NCBI GenBank assembly: GCA_037034305.1 | Contig: JBAGJY010000020.1 | Span: forward strand, 1-64,000 | DNA: 64,000 bases | From: Streptantibioticus_A sp037034305 | GTDB lineage: Bacteria; Actinomycetota; Actinomycetes; Streptomycetales; Streptomycetaceae | Direction of reading: 5' to 3' | Shown: positions 1 to 14,778 of the stretch, one piece after another | Numbering within the stretch: the first letter of the stretch is position 1 | Layout of the letters: every line of letters starts with the position of its first letter | Program-made: the position numbers and the translations under genes | Notes under the pieces: generated by a model | Database searches by the model: none | The model's input: the letters and a program-made list of their open reading frames with translations, nothing else | What the model was told of the DNA's origin: nothing

Positions 1-10
1 ACTTTAAGGG

Positions 11-47
11 AGCCCCAGTTCCCGTGCCAGGCACGGGAACTGGGGCT
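11..47. terminator. Strong intrinsic terminator hairpin
   Basis: A perfect 17-bp inverted repeat (arms 11-27 and 31-47) with a 3-nt loop is followed by a short T-rich run. It probably ends the gene that lies left of the window and insulates the DegT-like gene that follows. Confidence 0.85.
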
Positions 48-140
48 CTTTGCGTTTTCATCATCCGTCGTTCACCCGCCGCTTGGCCGCAGATCGTCGT
101 GCCTCGGGAGCCTGGCGGCATCGACGACTGGAGGTGCGGC

Positions 141-1091
141 GTGAAGCCGAGCGGCAGCGTGGTCGAAGGATCGTTGGTCGCCGCGTTCGAGAGGGAGTTC
201 GCGGACCTCGTGGGCGGACGGCACTGCGTTGCCGTCCAGGAGGGGCACACCGCCCTGAGGCTGTCGCTCGTCGCGTTGGGCGTGGTGCCGGGCGACGAGG
301 TGATCGTGTCCTCCTACGGTCCCGCGGGAGTGGTGGAGGCCGTACGGCTGGCCGGTGCCACGCCGGTCTTCGCGGACATCGACCCGCACACCTTCTGCCT
401 GGACCCGGACGCCGTCGCCGCCGCGATCAGCTGGCGCACCGTCGCCATCGTCGCCGGGCACCGGTTCGGGCACCCGGCACCCGTGCGCCGCCTGGCCGAG
501 TTGGCGCAGTCCCACGGGTTGGCCCTGGTCGAGGACGCCTCGGAGGCCTGCGGCGCGGAGCTGGCCCGTGAACCGGTCGGCACCTTCGGGGCGTTGGCGG
601 CGTTCAGCCTGGCCGTCGTCACCGAGGATCAGCGACTCGCCCGCAGAGTACGGGAGTTGCGCACGCCGGACATCCTGCCCACCGACGAGTCCGCGATCGC
701 CGGACGAGGTGAGCTGGAACGGCTGCTCGGGTTCGCCGCCCGGCGGCGGGCCAACGCCCGGGTCTTCGACTCGGCGTTGAAGGGCGTGCACATACCGTAC
801 GTGGCGGCGGGCGCGCGGCATGTCTACCACCGGTACGTGGTGCGGGTGCCGGGGAACGGCCGCCCGGACCGTGACGCGTTCGCCCGGGCGTTGGCAACTC
901 GCGGCGTCGACGCGGGAATTCCGGTGCCCACCCCACTGCACCGCATTCCCACCTTCCGTATGCCGGTGGATCTGCCGCACACCGAACGGGCGGCGGCCGA
1001 AACGCTGTCACTGCCGGTGCACCCGCTGCTCACCGAGCGCGAGGTGGAGCGGATCGTCTCGGCCTGCAACGCGCTCGGCGGGTTGCTTTAG
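141..1091 (+). CDS. DegT/DnrJ/EryC1/StrS aminotransferase-like protein lacking the PLP-lysine segment
   Basis: The protein has the fold signature of the DegT/StrS sugar aminotransferase family: an N-terminal cofactor-binding region (GHTAL near residue 36), the strand with GDEVIVSSYG (51-60), and the cofactor Asp in VEDAS (D132). A GTG start at 141 is chosen because GGAGG lies 6 nt upstream; the frame stays open further upstream without homology. It has 316 residues, against about 370-400 for the family. The stretch that normally runs SFH..K......GEGG and carries the Schiff-base lysine is missing: FS (155-156) passes straight into LAVVTED. This is seen directly. I infer it is not a normal aminotransferase; DegT homologues lacking this lysine can act as dehydratases, sensors or inert paralogues. 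Substrate unknown. It stands alone before tRNA-Thr. Confidence 0.8.
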   Translation: MKPSGSVVEGSLVAAFEREFADLVGGRHCVAVQEGHTALRLSLVALGVVPGDEVIVSSYGPAGVVEAVRLAGATPVFADIDPHTFCLDPDAVAAAISWRTVAIVAGHRFGHPAPVRRLAELAQSHGLALVEDASEACGAELAREPVGTFGALAAFSLAVVTEDQRLARRVRELRTPDILPTDESAIAGRGELERLLGFAARRRANARVFDSALKGVHIPYVAAGARHVYHRYVVRVPGNGRPDRDAFARALATRGVDAGIPVPTPLHRIPTFRMPVDLPHTERAAAETLSLPVHPLLTEREVERIVSACNALGGLL

Positions 1092-1122
1092 GAGCGCGTG
1101 GACCGGTGTTCGGCCGTCAATT

Positions 1123-1150
1123 TTGGTGGACGCTGGCCATGGGCTACGAT
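1123..1150 (+). promoter_or_regulatory. Candidate promoter of tRNA-Thr
   Basis: TTGGTG (1123-1128) and TACGAT (1145-1150) are separated by 16 nt and sit 15 nt before the mature tRNA 5' end. This is the usual placement for a vegetative sigma-HrdB-type promoter. Confidence 0.5.
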
Positions 1151-1165
1151 CTTCCCTGTCGACGC

Positions 1166-1238
1166 GCCCCAATAGCTCAGTCGGCAGAGCGTCTCCATGG
1201 TAAGGAGAAGGTCTACGGTTCGATTCCGTATTGGGGCT
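1166..1238 (+). tRNA. tRNA-Thr (anticodon GGT)
   Basis: A complete cloverleaf can be drawn. The acceptor stem pairs 1166-1172 with 1231-1237. The D stem is GCTC/GAGC, the anticodon stem is TCTCC/GGAGA around a 7-nt loop with GGT as anticodon, and the T arm carries TTCGATT. The discriminator base is T. CCA is not encoded. It reads ACC/ACU threonine codons. Confidence 0.95.
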
Positions 1239-1246
1239 CAGATGAC

Positions 1247-1283
1247 GAAGGCCCCGCCCGGTTTCCCGCCGGGCGGGGCCTTC
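1247..1283. terminator. Bidirectional terminator between tRNA-Thr and the convergent phosphatase gene
   Basis: A 15-bp GC-rich stem (1247-1261 with 1269-1283) has a 7-nt loop. It lies 8 nt after the tRNA and 27 nt after the stop codon of the convergent phosphatase gene, so it can serve both. Confidence 0.85.
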
Positions 1284-1310
1284 GCGCGTTTCCGCGCCGG
1301 GCCGGGGAAT

Positions 1311-3935
1311 TCACTGGAGTTCGGGAACCCGCATCGCCAGGATCGCCATGTCGTCCGAGGGCGCGTCCGCGGCGAACCGTTCGACCGCCCGCTGCACCCG
1401 GGCCGCCACGGCGCCCGCGGTGAGGCCGGTGCTCTGGGCGAGGACGTCGGCGAGCCCGTCGTCGCCCAGCATCCGGCTGCCCTCACGGCGCTCGGTGACA
1501 CCGTCGGTCACACACAGCAGCACGTCGCCGGGCTCCAGCTTCACGGTCTGTTCGAGCAGTTCCAGGTCCTCCAACACGCCCAGCAGCGGCTGGGGTTCGG
1601 CCGCCGGTTCGACGCTGCCGTCCTGCCGTAGCCGCAGCGGCAGCGGGTGACCGGCGCAGACCACCTTGAGCAGCGCGCTGCCGTCCTCCTGCGGCCACAG
1701 TTCCCCGTACAGCAGGGTCAGGAAGCGGCTGCGCGCGCCCTCGTCGAGGATCGCGGCGTTGAGCCGCTCCAGTACCGCCGGGCCGCCGAAGCCCTCCCTG
1801 GCCAGCAGGCGCAGTGCGTGCCGGGCCAGGCCGGTGACGGCCGCGGCCTCCGGGCCCGTACCGCACACGTCGCCGATGGCGAAGCCCCAGCAGCCCTCGC
1901 GGATCGGGAACAGGTCGTAGAAGTCGCCGCCGACCTCGTTGCCCTCGCCCGCGGCCTGGTAGATGACCTCGACCTCGACGCCGGGGATCTGCGGCAGCTC
2001 CGGCGGGAGCAGGCTGCGCTGCAGCGACTGGCTGATGGCGGTGCGCTCCGAGTACAACCTGGCGTTGTCCAGTGCGAGCGCGGCCCGCCGGGAGAGGTCC
2101 TCGGCGAGTTCCAGGATCTCCTGGCGGAAGCGCTCGTCGGAGGGCTTGCCGAGGGTGAGCATGCCGATCACCCGGTTGCGGGCGACCAGCGGCAGTACCA
2201 CCGTCTCGCCGCCGACGGCGGAGGCGGTGGCGTGCGCGCCGGTGCCGGTCGCCGGGCGTCCCGCCTCGGCGAGGCCCAGGCTGCGCAGCGAGGCGCGCAG
2301 CGCGGTGGAGTGGGCGGCGTCGGAGGGCGCGGTCCACACTCGGGCGCCGGGGGTCGGGTCGGGGGACGGCGGGGCGATCCGGGACAGCAGGGCCTTCAGG
2401 CCGTCGATGCGGTCCTCGTCCTCGTGCAGCACGAAGGCGAGTTCGGGCTCGGACTGCTCGGCGATGGTGTAGACGGCGCACCAACTGGCCAGTGTGGGCA
2501 CGGTCATCTGGGCCATCAGGGCCAGTGTCTGGTCCCGCTCAAGCGTTCCGGCCAGCAGGTCGGAGGCTTCGACGAGGAAGGACAGCGAGCCGCGGCGCAG
2601 CCGTTCCAGTTCGGTGAGCCGGGCGCTCTCCACGGCCAGCGCGATGCGGTCGGCGGCGAACTGCAGCCGCAGCGCCTCCTCGTTGCGGTAGCGGCCGGGC
2701 GATTCGGCGGCGACGCCCAGGGAGCCGGTCAGCCGTCCCTCCACCTTCAGCGGCACGGTGACCACGGAGCGCATTCCGGTACCGGCCAGCAGCGGTACGG
2801 CGCCCGGCGCGGCGATGAGGTCCTCGTGCACGGCGGGCATCCGGGCGCTGCCGTAGCGGCCGGTGCCCGCCTCGACGGGCACCCGGGCGAACCGCTGGCG
2901 GGCGGCGGGCAGACCGGTGGAGGCGCGTACCTCCAGTTCGGTCTCGTCGTCGGTGGCGAGCAGCAGGTAGGCGGCGTCGCCGTCGAGCATGTCGCGGGCC
3001 CGCTCCACGGTGCGTTGCAGCAGGCTGTCGAGGTCGTCGGGGGCGGGGGAGCCGATGAAGACCTCGAACGGGTCGACGGCGGCCTTGCCCCGGTCGGCCT
3101 GCGCCGGGTCCTGGGACGTACCGCGCAGCGGCCCGCCCTGGAGCACGGCGCGCTCGTGGTCGCGTACCAGCAGGCAGACCGTGGACGGCTCGCCGGAGGA
3201 GTCGCGTACCCGCAGATGGGAGCCGTACACCGGCTGGACCTTGCCGTCGGCGCCGCGCAGCCCGTAGGAGCCCTCCCAGCGGGACAGCCGCAGCGCCTCG
3301 GCGAGGCCGAAGCCGGTGCCGGGGGTCTGCGGCCAGGCGGTCAGGTCGCCGAGCGCCTTGCCCACGACCTGCTGCGGGGAGTGCCCGAACAGTGCCTGCG
3401 CGTCCTCGTTCCAGCCGCTGATGATGCCCTCGCGGTCGATCTGCACGACGGCCACCCGCACCTGGGAGTCGGTCAGCGGCAGCGCGGCGAGCGGCAGCGC
3501 GGGGCCCGCGGCGCGGGTACCGGCCGGGCGTTCTGGCAGGTCGAGCTGGAACCACACCTGCTTGTGGGTCGGGGAGTACTCCACGCCCCAGCGGGAGGCC
3601 AGCGCGGAGCACAGGATGAGGCCGCGGCCGCCCTCGCGGTCCGGGTGGCTGACGCGGTCCCCGTCGTGCAGCGGGACCTCGCGTTCGGGGTAGTGGTCGG
3701 CGACCTCGATGCGCACCGAGGCCGGGTAGCGCAGGCACAGCACGTCGGCGGTGGTGCCCGCGTGCACCACGGCGTTGGTGACCAGTTCGCTGGTGAGCAC
3801 GACGGCGTCGTCGACCACGTCGCTGAAGCCCCAGCCCTGCAGCGTGTCGCGGACGAAGGCACGTGCGGTGGCGACCGAGCGCCCGACGGGCTCGAAGGTG
3901 GCGGCTGCACGCGCGGTGATCAATTGGCTCCTCAT
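1311..3935 (-). CDS. Multidomain anti-sigma/SpoIIE-type protein phosphatase (HATPase-PAS-GAF-GAF-PP2C)
   Basis: Order of domains: an N-terminal RsbW-like HATPase_c (N-box ELVTNAVVHAG, G-box GGRGL), a PAS domain, two GAF domains, and a C-terminal SpoIIE/PP2C phosphatase with metal-binding motifs GGDFYD, GDVCGTG and SDDM. Such proteins act on anti-sigma-factor antagonists in stress-sigma (SigB-type) partner-switching pathways. The start at 3935 (ATG, MRSQLITA) gives 874 residues. An alternative TTG at 3923 has a better ribosome binding site, since AGGAG of the upstream coding sequence lies 4-5 nt before it. It is divergent from the osmosensing kinase gene osaA, which in Streptomyces is linked to SigB-dependent osmotic and developmental control; a shared pathway is my inference. 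It is predicted to be cytoplasmic, with no membrane segment. Confidence 0.88.
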   Translation of the reverse strand: MRSQLITARAAATFEPVGRSVATARAFVRDTLQGWGFSDVVDDAVVLTSELVTNAVVHAGTTADVLCLRYPASVRIEVADHYPEREVPLHDGDRVSHPDREGGRGLILCSALASRWGVEYSPTHKQVWFQLDLPERPAGTRAAGPALPLAALPLTDSQVRVAVVQIDREGIISGWNEDAQALFGHSPQQVVGKALGDLTAWPQTPGTGFGLAEALRLSRWEGSYGLRGADGKVQPVYGSHLRVRDSSGEPSTVCLLVRDHERAVLQGGPLRGTSQDPAQADRGKAAVDPFEVFIGSPAPDDLDSLLQRTVERARDMLDGDAAYLLLATDDETELEVRASTGLPAARQRFARVPVEAGTGRYGSARMPAVHEDLIAAPGAVPLLAGTGMRSVVTVPLKVEGRLTGSLGVAAESPGRYRNEEALRLQFAADRIALAVESARLTELERLRRGSLSFLVEASDLLAGTLERDQTLALMAQMTVPTLASWCAVYTIAEQSEPELAFVLHEDEDRIDGLKALLSRIAPPSPDPTPGARVWTAPSDAAHSTALRASLRSLGLAEAGRPATGTGAHATASAVGGETVVLPLVARNRVIGMLTLGKPSDERFRQEILELAEDLSRRAALALDNARLYSERTAISQSLQRSLLPPELPQIPGVEVEVIYQAAGEGNEVGGDFYDLFPIREGCWGFAIGDVCGTGPEAAAVTGLARHALRLLAREGFGGPAVLERLNAAILDEGARSRFLTLLYGELWPQEDGSALLKVVCAGHPLPLRLRQDGSVEPAAEPQPLLGVLEDLELLEQTVKLEPGDVLLCVTDGVTERREGSRMLGDDGLADVLAQSTGLTAGAVAARVQRAVERFAADAPSDDMAILAMRVPELQ

Positions 3936-4326
3936 GTGTCTTGGGTCACCCAGGTCGTCGCTGCTCCGTTGCCCTCCCACATGGCGCGGCCGGGTCCCGG
4001 GCACGCTGGGCGCGGCCGTGCCCCGCCCCCGTTCGGCGCTCTGCTCGCGCATGTCGCGGCACCCCTCCGCTGCCCAGGTGTACGCCCGGCTCTTGGCGGG
4101 CAACCGGATGCCAGGTTACTTACCCACCTGGGGCGCGCGTGCGCCGGTTGCGGGTGTTTTCCGTCGTGATCCATTCGGGATCTGTGAGTGGGCACCACGC
4201 CGGGGTCTGGTATGCGATGCTGCCGAACCGTTATGGCCAGGGCCGACCATGGTGAAACACTGGGAATGCCTTGGGCAGGGGCAAGGGCCAGGGCAAGTCG
4301 ACGTTCGACCCTCCGGGAGGGACACG
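3936..4326. promoter_or_regulatory. Divergent intergenic region between phosphatase and osaA
   Basis: These 391 bp carry no gene I can support. They must hold the promoters for both flanking signalling genes. The only structure noted is an inverted repeat CCAGGT/ACCTGG at 4111-4116 and 4126-4131 with a 9-nt spacer. I could not place a convincing -35/-10 pair. Confidence 0.4.
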
Positions 4327-9768
<5,442 letters not shown>

Positions 9769-10036
9769 GCCGGACGGGGAGGCTACCTCGCACAACACGG
9801 CGTGTCCGAAGGGGTGTGAGAGTGCCGTATGCAGGGAACCTTCTGGTCCCCCGCCACGTTTCTGCTACGTGCACAGTGACATGGCGGTGACAGGGTGTGG
9901 CGAGCGACGGGGTGCGGCTACCATGACCGGCACAAGGACGGGCGGCGTACAGGAGTCGTCCCTGGGGGCGGCGCCCGGTGCTTCCCCGAGCTCTGCGAGC
10001 AGGGGAGGCCCCATGCCGGGCCGAGGAGGACGGGCT

Positions 10037-10717
10037 ATGGTGCAGAAGGCCAAGATCCTCCTGGTCGATGACCGGCCGGAGAATCTGCTGGCGCTGGAGG
10101 CCATCCTCTCCGCGCTCGATCAGACGCTGGTTCGGGCATCGTCCGGGGAGGAGGCGCTCAAAGCGCTGCTCACGGACGACTTCGCGGTGATCCTGCTCGA
10201 TGTGCAGATGCCGGGTATGGACGGGTTCGAGACCGCCGCGCACATCAAGCGCCGGGAACGCACCCGGGACATCCCGATCATCTTCCTGACCGCCATCAAC
10301 CACGGGCCGCACCACACGTTCCGCGGCTACGCGGCGGGCGCGGTCGACTACATCTCCAAGCCGTTCGACCCGTGGGTGCTCAGGGCGAAGGTCTCGGTCT
10401 TCGTCGAGCTGTACATGAAGAACTGCCAACTGCGGGAGCAGGCCGCCCTGCTGCGCCTGCAACTGGAGCAGGGTGGCCAGTGCGGAGGCGAAGGCGGCAA
10501 GGAGCCGGTGGGGCTGATCGCCGAACTGTCCGCCCGGCTCGCGGCGGTGGAGGAGCAGGCGGAGGCGCTGTCCAAGCAGTTGGACGACTCCGCCGACGCC
10601 GCCGCGGTGGCCACCGCGGCGCATCTGGAGCGCAAGCTGACCGGTCTGCGGCGGGCGTTGGACGCGCTGGAGCCGGGCGCCGAGCCGGGACCGTCGGCGG
10701 CACCCCCGCAGGGGTGA
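10037..10717 (+). CDS. osaB: Response regulator without DNA-binding domain (OsaB-type)
   Basis: The N-terminal receiver domain has the acidic pair D11/D12, phospho-acceptor D55 in LLDVQMPG, and the T/K switch residues in FLTA and SKPF. After about residue 125 the chain becomes a Glu/Ala-rich coiled coil with no helix-turn-helix or enzymatic output. The start at 10037 (ATG) has AGGAGG 6 nt upstream and gives 226 residues; an in-frame ATG lies at 10013. It follows osaA and is the expected partner of that kinase. In S. coelicolor OsaB is essential for osmotic adaptation and limits antibiotic production. Its output presumably runs through protein contacts via the coiled coil, which is inference. 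Confidence 0.92.
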   Translation: MVQKAKILLVDDRPENLLALEAILSALDQTLVRASSGEEALKALLTDDFAVILLDVQMPGMDGFETAAHIKRRERTRDIPIIFLTAINHGPHHTFRGYAAGAVDYISKPFDPWVLRAKVSVFVELYMKNCQLREQAALLRLQLEQGGQCGGEGGKEPVGLIAELSARLAAVEEQAEALSKQLDDSADAAAVATAAHLERKLTGLRRALDALEPGAEPGPSAAPPQG

Positions 10718-10821
10718 CGGGTTGACGCCGCGTCACCCTTGCCACGTCTGGGCCGCGACACGAACGGGCGTATCTGTCGCCTCGTACCGGCCCCCGGGGC
10801 AACGGCGGTAACCTCGGCACC

Positions 10822-13614
10822 ATGGCCTCACGTACGTCCGGGAAGGGTTCGAGCAGCTCCGCGGCTCCCGCCAAGCGCACCGGGCGCACGTCGGGCGCCG
10901 CGGGCGGTGCCGCCGGTGCCCCCCGGAAGAAGGCGGCGGCGAAGAAGGCACCGGCGAAGAAGACGGCCGCCAAGCCGCGTCCCGCCGCCAAGAAGGCGCC
11001 CGCCAGGAAGGCGGCGCCCAAGGCCGGGCCGAAACCGGCACCGAGTCCCACGCGTCCGGTGCTGCGGCTGCTGCGGGCCCTGTGGCTGGGGCTCGCGCAC
11101 AGTGTGGGCGCGGTGTTCCGCGGTGTGGGCCGGGGTGCCCGCGGCCTGGACCCGGCGCACCGCAAGGACGGCCTGGCGCTGCTGCTGCTCGGCCTCGCGC
11201 TGGTGATCGCGGCGGGAACCTGGTCCAATCTCAGCGGTCCGGTCGGCGATCTGATCGACATGCTGATCACCGGCGCGTTCGGCAGGCTGGACCTGATGGT
11301 GCCGATACTGCTGGCCGTGGTCGCCATCCGCCTGATGCGCCATCCGGAACGGCCGGAGGCCAACGGGCGCATCGTCATCGGACTGTCCGCGCTGATCGTC
11401 GGCGTCCTCGGGCTGATCCACATCGGCTGCGGCGCGCCCGGCCGCGGCCAGGGCGGGCAGGCGCTGCGCGACGCGGGCGGCATGATCGGCTGGGCCGCCG
11501 CCGAGCCGCTGCTGTTCACCGTCGGCTCGGCGCTCGCCGTGCCGCTGCTGGTGCTGCTGTCGGTGTTCGGACTGCTGGTGGTCACCGCCACCCCGGTCAA
11601 CGCCATTCCGCAGCGGCTCAGACACCTGGGCACCCGGCTCGGGCTGTACGACGCGGGCGAGGACCACGAGTACGACGAGGACGCCGAGCCGTACGAGGAC
11701 GCCGGGTACGCCGAGCCGGACGAACAGCCGCGCCGCCGCCGCTCCCGTGCCGGTGGGCCCGCACCCGCCGACGCCGTGGACGGCTCGGCGGCGGAGTCCG
11801 AGGAACTGGGCCGCAGGTCGCGGCGCGGCAAGGACGCGCCGGTGGACTTCAGCAAACCGGAACCGGCGCGCGGCGCGCCCGACCCGGTCGACGTGGCCGC
11901 CGCCGCTGCCGCCGCGCTGGACGGCGCCGTGCTGCACGGGGTGCACCCGTCCCCGGTGGTCGCCGACATCACCAGCCGGATCTCGATGGTCAAGAGCGGG
12001 CAGGGCTCCGCGGTCCCGGCCGCGCGTGCCGAGGAGTCGGTGGCACCGGCAGACGCGGTGCCGGACCTGACGAAGAAGCCCGCGCCTCCGGCCGTCGAGG
12101 TGCTGCCGCCGCGTGCCGAACAGCTCCAGCTCTCCGGTGACATCACCTACTCGCTGCCCTCCCTCGACCTGCTGGAGCGCGGTGGTCCCGGCCGGACCCG
12201 CAGCGCCGCCAACGACGCGGTGGTCGCGGCGCTGTCCGGTGTGTTCGGCGAGTTCAAGGTCGACGCCTCGGTCACCGGGTTCACCCGGGGGCCGACGGTC
12301 ACCCGCTACGAGGTGGAACTCGGCCCCGCCGTCAAGGTCGAGCGGATCACCGCGCTCACCAAGAACATCGCGTACGCGGTGGCCAGTCCGGATGTGCGGA
12401 TCATAAGTCCCATTCCGGGCAAGTCCGCTGTGGGTATCGAAATCCCCAACTCCGACCGGGAGATGGTCAACCTCGGCGACGTGCTGCGCTCCGCGGACGC
12501 GTCCGGCGAGGAGCACCCGATGACGGTCGGCCTCGGCAAGGACGTCGAGGGCGGCTATGTGATGGCCAACCTGGCCAGGATGCCGCACGTCCTGGTCGCC
12601 GGTGCCACCGGTTCCGGTAAGTCCTCGTGCATCAACTGCCTGATCACCTCGATCATGGTCCGGGCCACCCCGGACGAGGTGCGGATGGTGCTGGTGGACC
12701 CCAAGCGCGTCGAACTGACCGCGTACGAAGGCATTCCGCACCTGATCACCCCGATCATCACCAACCCGAAGAAGGCCGCCGAGGCGCTGCAGTGGGTGGT
12801 CCGCGAGATGGACCTGCGCTACGACGACCTCGCGGCGTACGGTTTCCGCCACATCGACGACTTCAACGCGGCGGTGCGGTCCGGCAAGGTCAAGCCCCCC
12901 GAGGGCAGCGAACGCGAACTGTCGCCCTACCCCTACCTGTTGGTGATCGTGGACGAGCTGGCGGACCTGATGATGGTGGCGCCGCGCGACGTCGAGGACT
13001 CGATCGTGCGCATCACCCAGCTCGCCCGCGCCGCCGGAATCCATCTGGTGCTGGCCACCCAGCGGCCGAGTGTCGACGTGGTCACCGGCCTGATCAAGGC
13101 CAACGTGCCCTCGCGGCTGGCCTTCGCCACCTCCTCGCTCGCCGACAGCCGGGTCATCCTCGACCAGCCGGGCGCCGAGAAGCTGATCGGCAAGGGCGAC
13201 GGGCTGTTCCTGCCGATGGGCGCCAACAAGCCGACCCGGTTGCAGGGCGCGTTCGTCACCGAGGACGAGGTGTCCGCGGTGGTGGCGCACTGCAAGTCCC
13301 AGCTCGCACCGGTCTTCCGGGAGGACGTCACCGGCCCCAGCGGGCCGCGCAAGGAGATCGACGAGGAGATCGGCGACGATCTCGACCTGTTGCTGCAGGC
13401 CGCGGAGCTGGTGGTGTCCACTCAGTTCGGCTCGACTTCGATGCTTCAGCGCAAACTGCGCGTGGGATTCGCGAAAGCGGGCAGACTCATGGACCTGATG
13501 GAGTCGCGGAACATCGTCGGACCCAGCGAGGGCTCGAAGGCGCGCGACGTCCTCGTCAAGCCCGACGAGCTCGACGGGGTGCTCGCCGTGATCCGCGGCG
13601 ACACGCAGGGCTGA
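10822..13614 (+). CDS. ftsK: DNA translocase FtsK/SpoIIIE
   Basis: This 930-residue FtsK-family motor pumps chromosomes through closing septa. The first 75 residues are a Lys/Ala/Pro-rich basic tail. Four hydrophobic segments follow (about residues 115-260), then an acidic/charged linker. The motor has Walker A GATGSGKSS (594-602) and Walker B LVIVDELADL, and a C-terminal winged-helix gamma domain recognises chromosome-orienting sequences. In Streptomyces FtsK acts at sporulation septa. The ATG at 10822 has no good ribosome binding site, but TAACCT at 10809-10814 lies 7 nt before it, so a leaderless transcript is possible. Confidence 0.96.
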   Translation: MASRTSGKGSSSSAAPAKRTGRTSGAAGGAAGAPRKKAAAKKAPAKKTAAKPRPAAKKAPARKAAPKAGPKPAPSPTRPVLRLLRALWLGLAHSVGAVFRGVGRGARGLDPAHRKDGLALLLLGLALVIAAGTWSNLSGPVGDLIDMLITGAFGRLDLMVPILLAVVAIRLMRHPERPEANGRIVIGLSALIVGVLGLIHIGCGAPGRGQGGQALRDAGGMIGWAAAEPLLFTVGSALAVPLLVLLSVFGLLVVTATPVNAIPQRLRHLGTRLGLYDAGEDHEYDEDAEPYEDAGYAEPDEQPRRRRSRAGGPAPADAVDGSAAESEELGRRSRRGKDAPVDFSKPEPARGAPDPVDVAAAAAAALDGAVLHGVHPSPVVADITSRISMVKSGQGSAVPAARAEESVAPADAVPDLTKKPAPPAVEVLPPRAEQLQLSGDITYSLPSLDLLERGGPGRTRSAANDAVVAALSGVFGEFKVDASVTGFTRGPTVTRYEVELGPAVKVERITALTKNIAYAVASPDVRIISPIPGKSAVGIEIPNSDREMVNLGDVLRSADASGEEHPMTVGLGKDVEGGYVMANLARMPHVLVAGATGSGKSSCINCLITSIMVRATPDEVRMVLVDPKRVELTAYEGIPHLITPIITNPKKAAEALQWVVREMDLRYDDLAAYGFRHIDDFNAAVRSGKVKPPEGSERELSPYPYLLVIVDELADLMMVAPRDVEDSIVRITQLARAAGIHLVLATQRPSVDVVTGLIKANVPSRLAFATSSLADSRVILDQPGAEKLIGKGDGLFLPMGANKPTRLQGAFVTEDEVSAVVAHCKSQLAPVFREDVTGPSGPRKEIDEEIGDDLDLLLQAAELVVSTQFGSTSMLQRKLRVGFAKAGRLMDLMESRNIVGPSEGSKARDVLVKPDELDGVLAVIRGDTQG

Positions 13615-13776
13615 CCGGTCCACGGTTCGCCCAGGGCGGTGACGAGGGGCAACCGTATGCGCTGTTCGTACGTCAAACGAAGGCAGGAGGCGAGCGGACG
13701 GCCGACGGCCGACGGCGGTACGACGAAGGCCGCGGACCGGCGGACTTCCGTTGGCCGACAAAGTCATCTCGTCCGC

Positions 13777-13807
13777 TTGCCTGATACTCGCCGACCGCCC
13801 CTAAACT
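13777..13807 (+). promoter_or_regulatory. Candidate promoter of the RodZ-like gene
   Basis: TTGCCT (13777-13782) and TAAACT (13802-13807) are separated by 19 nt, slightly longer than ideal, in the 233-bp gap after ftsK and 40 nt before the chosen start codon. Confidence 0.35.
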
Positions 13808-13847
13808 GAATTTCCCGCAGGTGGCTACACGCTCGAAAGGCGCCCCC

Positions 13848-14651
13848 GTGTCCATCGGCAACTCACCTTCCGACGCAGCTTCCGAGGCACCCCTGTCCAT
13901 CGGCCGCGCCCTGCACCGGGCACGTCTCGACGCCGGTCTGACCGTGGACGAGATCAGCGCGGCCACCCGGGTACGGGCGCCCATCGTGCACGCGATCGAA
14001 CAGGACGACTTCTCCCGCTGTGGCGGCGACGTCTACGCCCGCGGCCATATCCGCACGCTCGCGCGTGCCGTGGGCCTCGATCCGGCGCCGCTGGTCGACA
14101 GCTACGACGGCGAGCACGGCGGCAAACCCAGCCCCACCCAGGTGGCACCGGTCTACGAGGCGGAGCGGATCCGTCCGGAGCCGCGCCGCCCCAACTGGAC
14201 CGCGGCCATGGTCGCGGCGATCGTGGTCGTGGTCGGCTTCGTCGGCTTCACGATGTTCAGCGGCGCGCGCAGCGGCACCGAGTCGGTGGCCGGAAACGGC
14301 ACCCAGCCCAGCCCCAGCCACTCGGCGGCCAGCCCGCCCGCCAGCCGCGCTCCCGAGCCGAGCCGCAGCGCCATCGCCGCCGCCCCGGCCGACAAGGTCA
14401 CCGTCAAGCTCACCGCCGACGGCGGCAAGAGCTGGATCACCGCGACCGGCAACGACGGGCACTCGCTGTTCGAAGGGCTGCTGGACCAGGGCCAGTCCAA
14501 GACCTTCACCGACGACAAGAAGATCTCCCTGGTGCTGGGCAACGCCGGAGCGGTGAAGATGTTCGTCAACGGCAAGGACCTCGGCACCGCGGGCAACGAC
14601 GGCCAGCTGCTGCGCACCGACTTCACCCCGGGCAACCCGCAGGCGGGCTGA
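13848..14651 (+). CDS. RodZ-like helix-turn-helix membrane protein (HTH_25/DUF4115)
   Basis: Residues about 18-85 form a Cro/RodZ-type helix-turn-helix (GRALHRARLDAGLTVDEIS..TRV). One transmembrane segment follows at about residues 123-145 (AAMVAAIVVVVGFVGFTMF), then a Ser/Pro-rich stretch and a C-terminal extracytoplasmic beta domain of the DUF4115 type. This is the RodZ layout, a cytoskeleton-linked shape protein, although actinobacterial members are often annotated only as HTH proteins. GTG 13848 is preferred over GTG 13821 because GAAAGG sits 7 nt before it; this gives 267 residues. It lies between ftsK and rimO, a conserved Streptomyces order. Confidence 0.82.
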   Translation: MSIGNSPSDAASEAPLSIGRALHRARLDAGLTVDEISAATRVRAPIVHAIEQDDFSRCGGDVYARGHIRTLARAVGLDPAPLVDSYDGEHGGKPSPTQVAPVYEAERIRPEPRRPNWTAAMVAAIVVVVGFVGFTMFSGARSGTESVAGNGTQPSPSHSAASPPASRAPEPSRSAIAAAPADKVTVKLTADGGKSWITATGNDGHSLFEGLLDQGQSKTFTDDKKISLVLGNAGAVKMFVNGKDLGTAGNDGQLLRTDFTPGNPQAG

Positions 14652-14778
14652 CCGCGGCGCGGCCAACGAGGCGAGGCAGCGGGCGCGGCCCTGAGGACGA
14701 TCGCCACCGGACGGCAGCGGCCGGTGGCGAGCCAACCCGATAGGCCGGTCCCGGTCAGGGACAAAGTAGGCTGAGCCC

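Noticed and set aside
1647..4169. An 840-codon plus-strand frame opposite the phosphatase gene
   Set aside because: It is a GC-bias shadow of the minus-strand phosphatase; repetitive Gly/Gln/Arg composition and no recognised motif.
9769..10036. Promoter for osaB with GTGACA (9897) and TACCAT (9929)
   Set aside because: The 26-nt spacing is too long for a sigma-70-type promoter; co-transcription from osaA or another promoter cannot be decided by eye.
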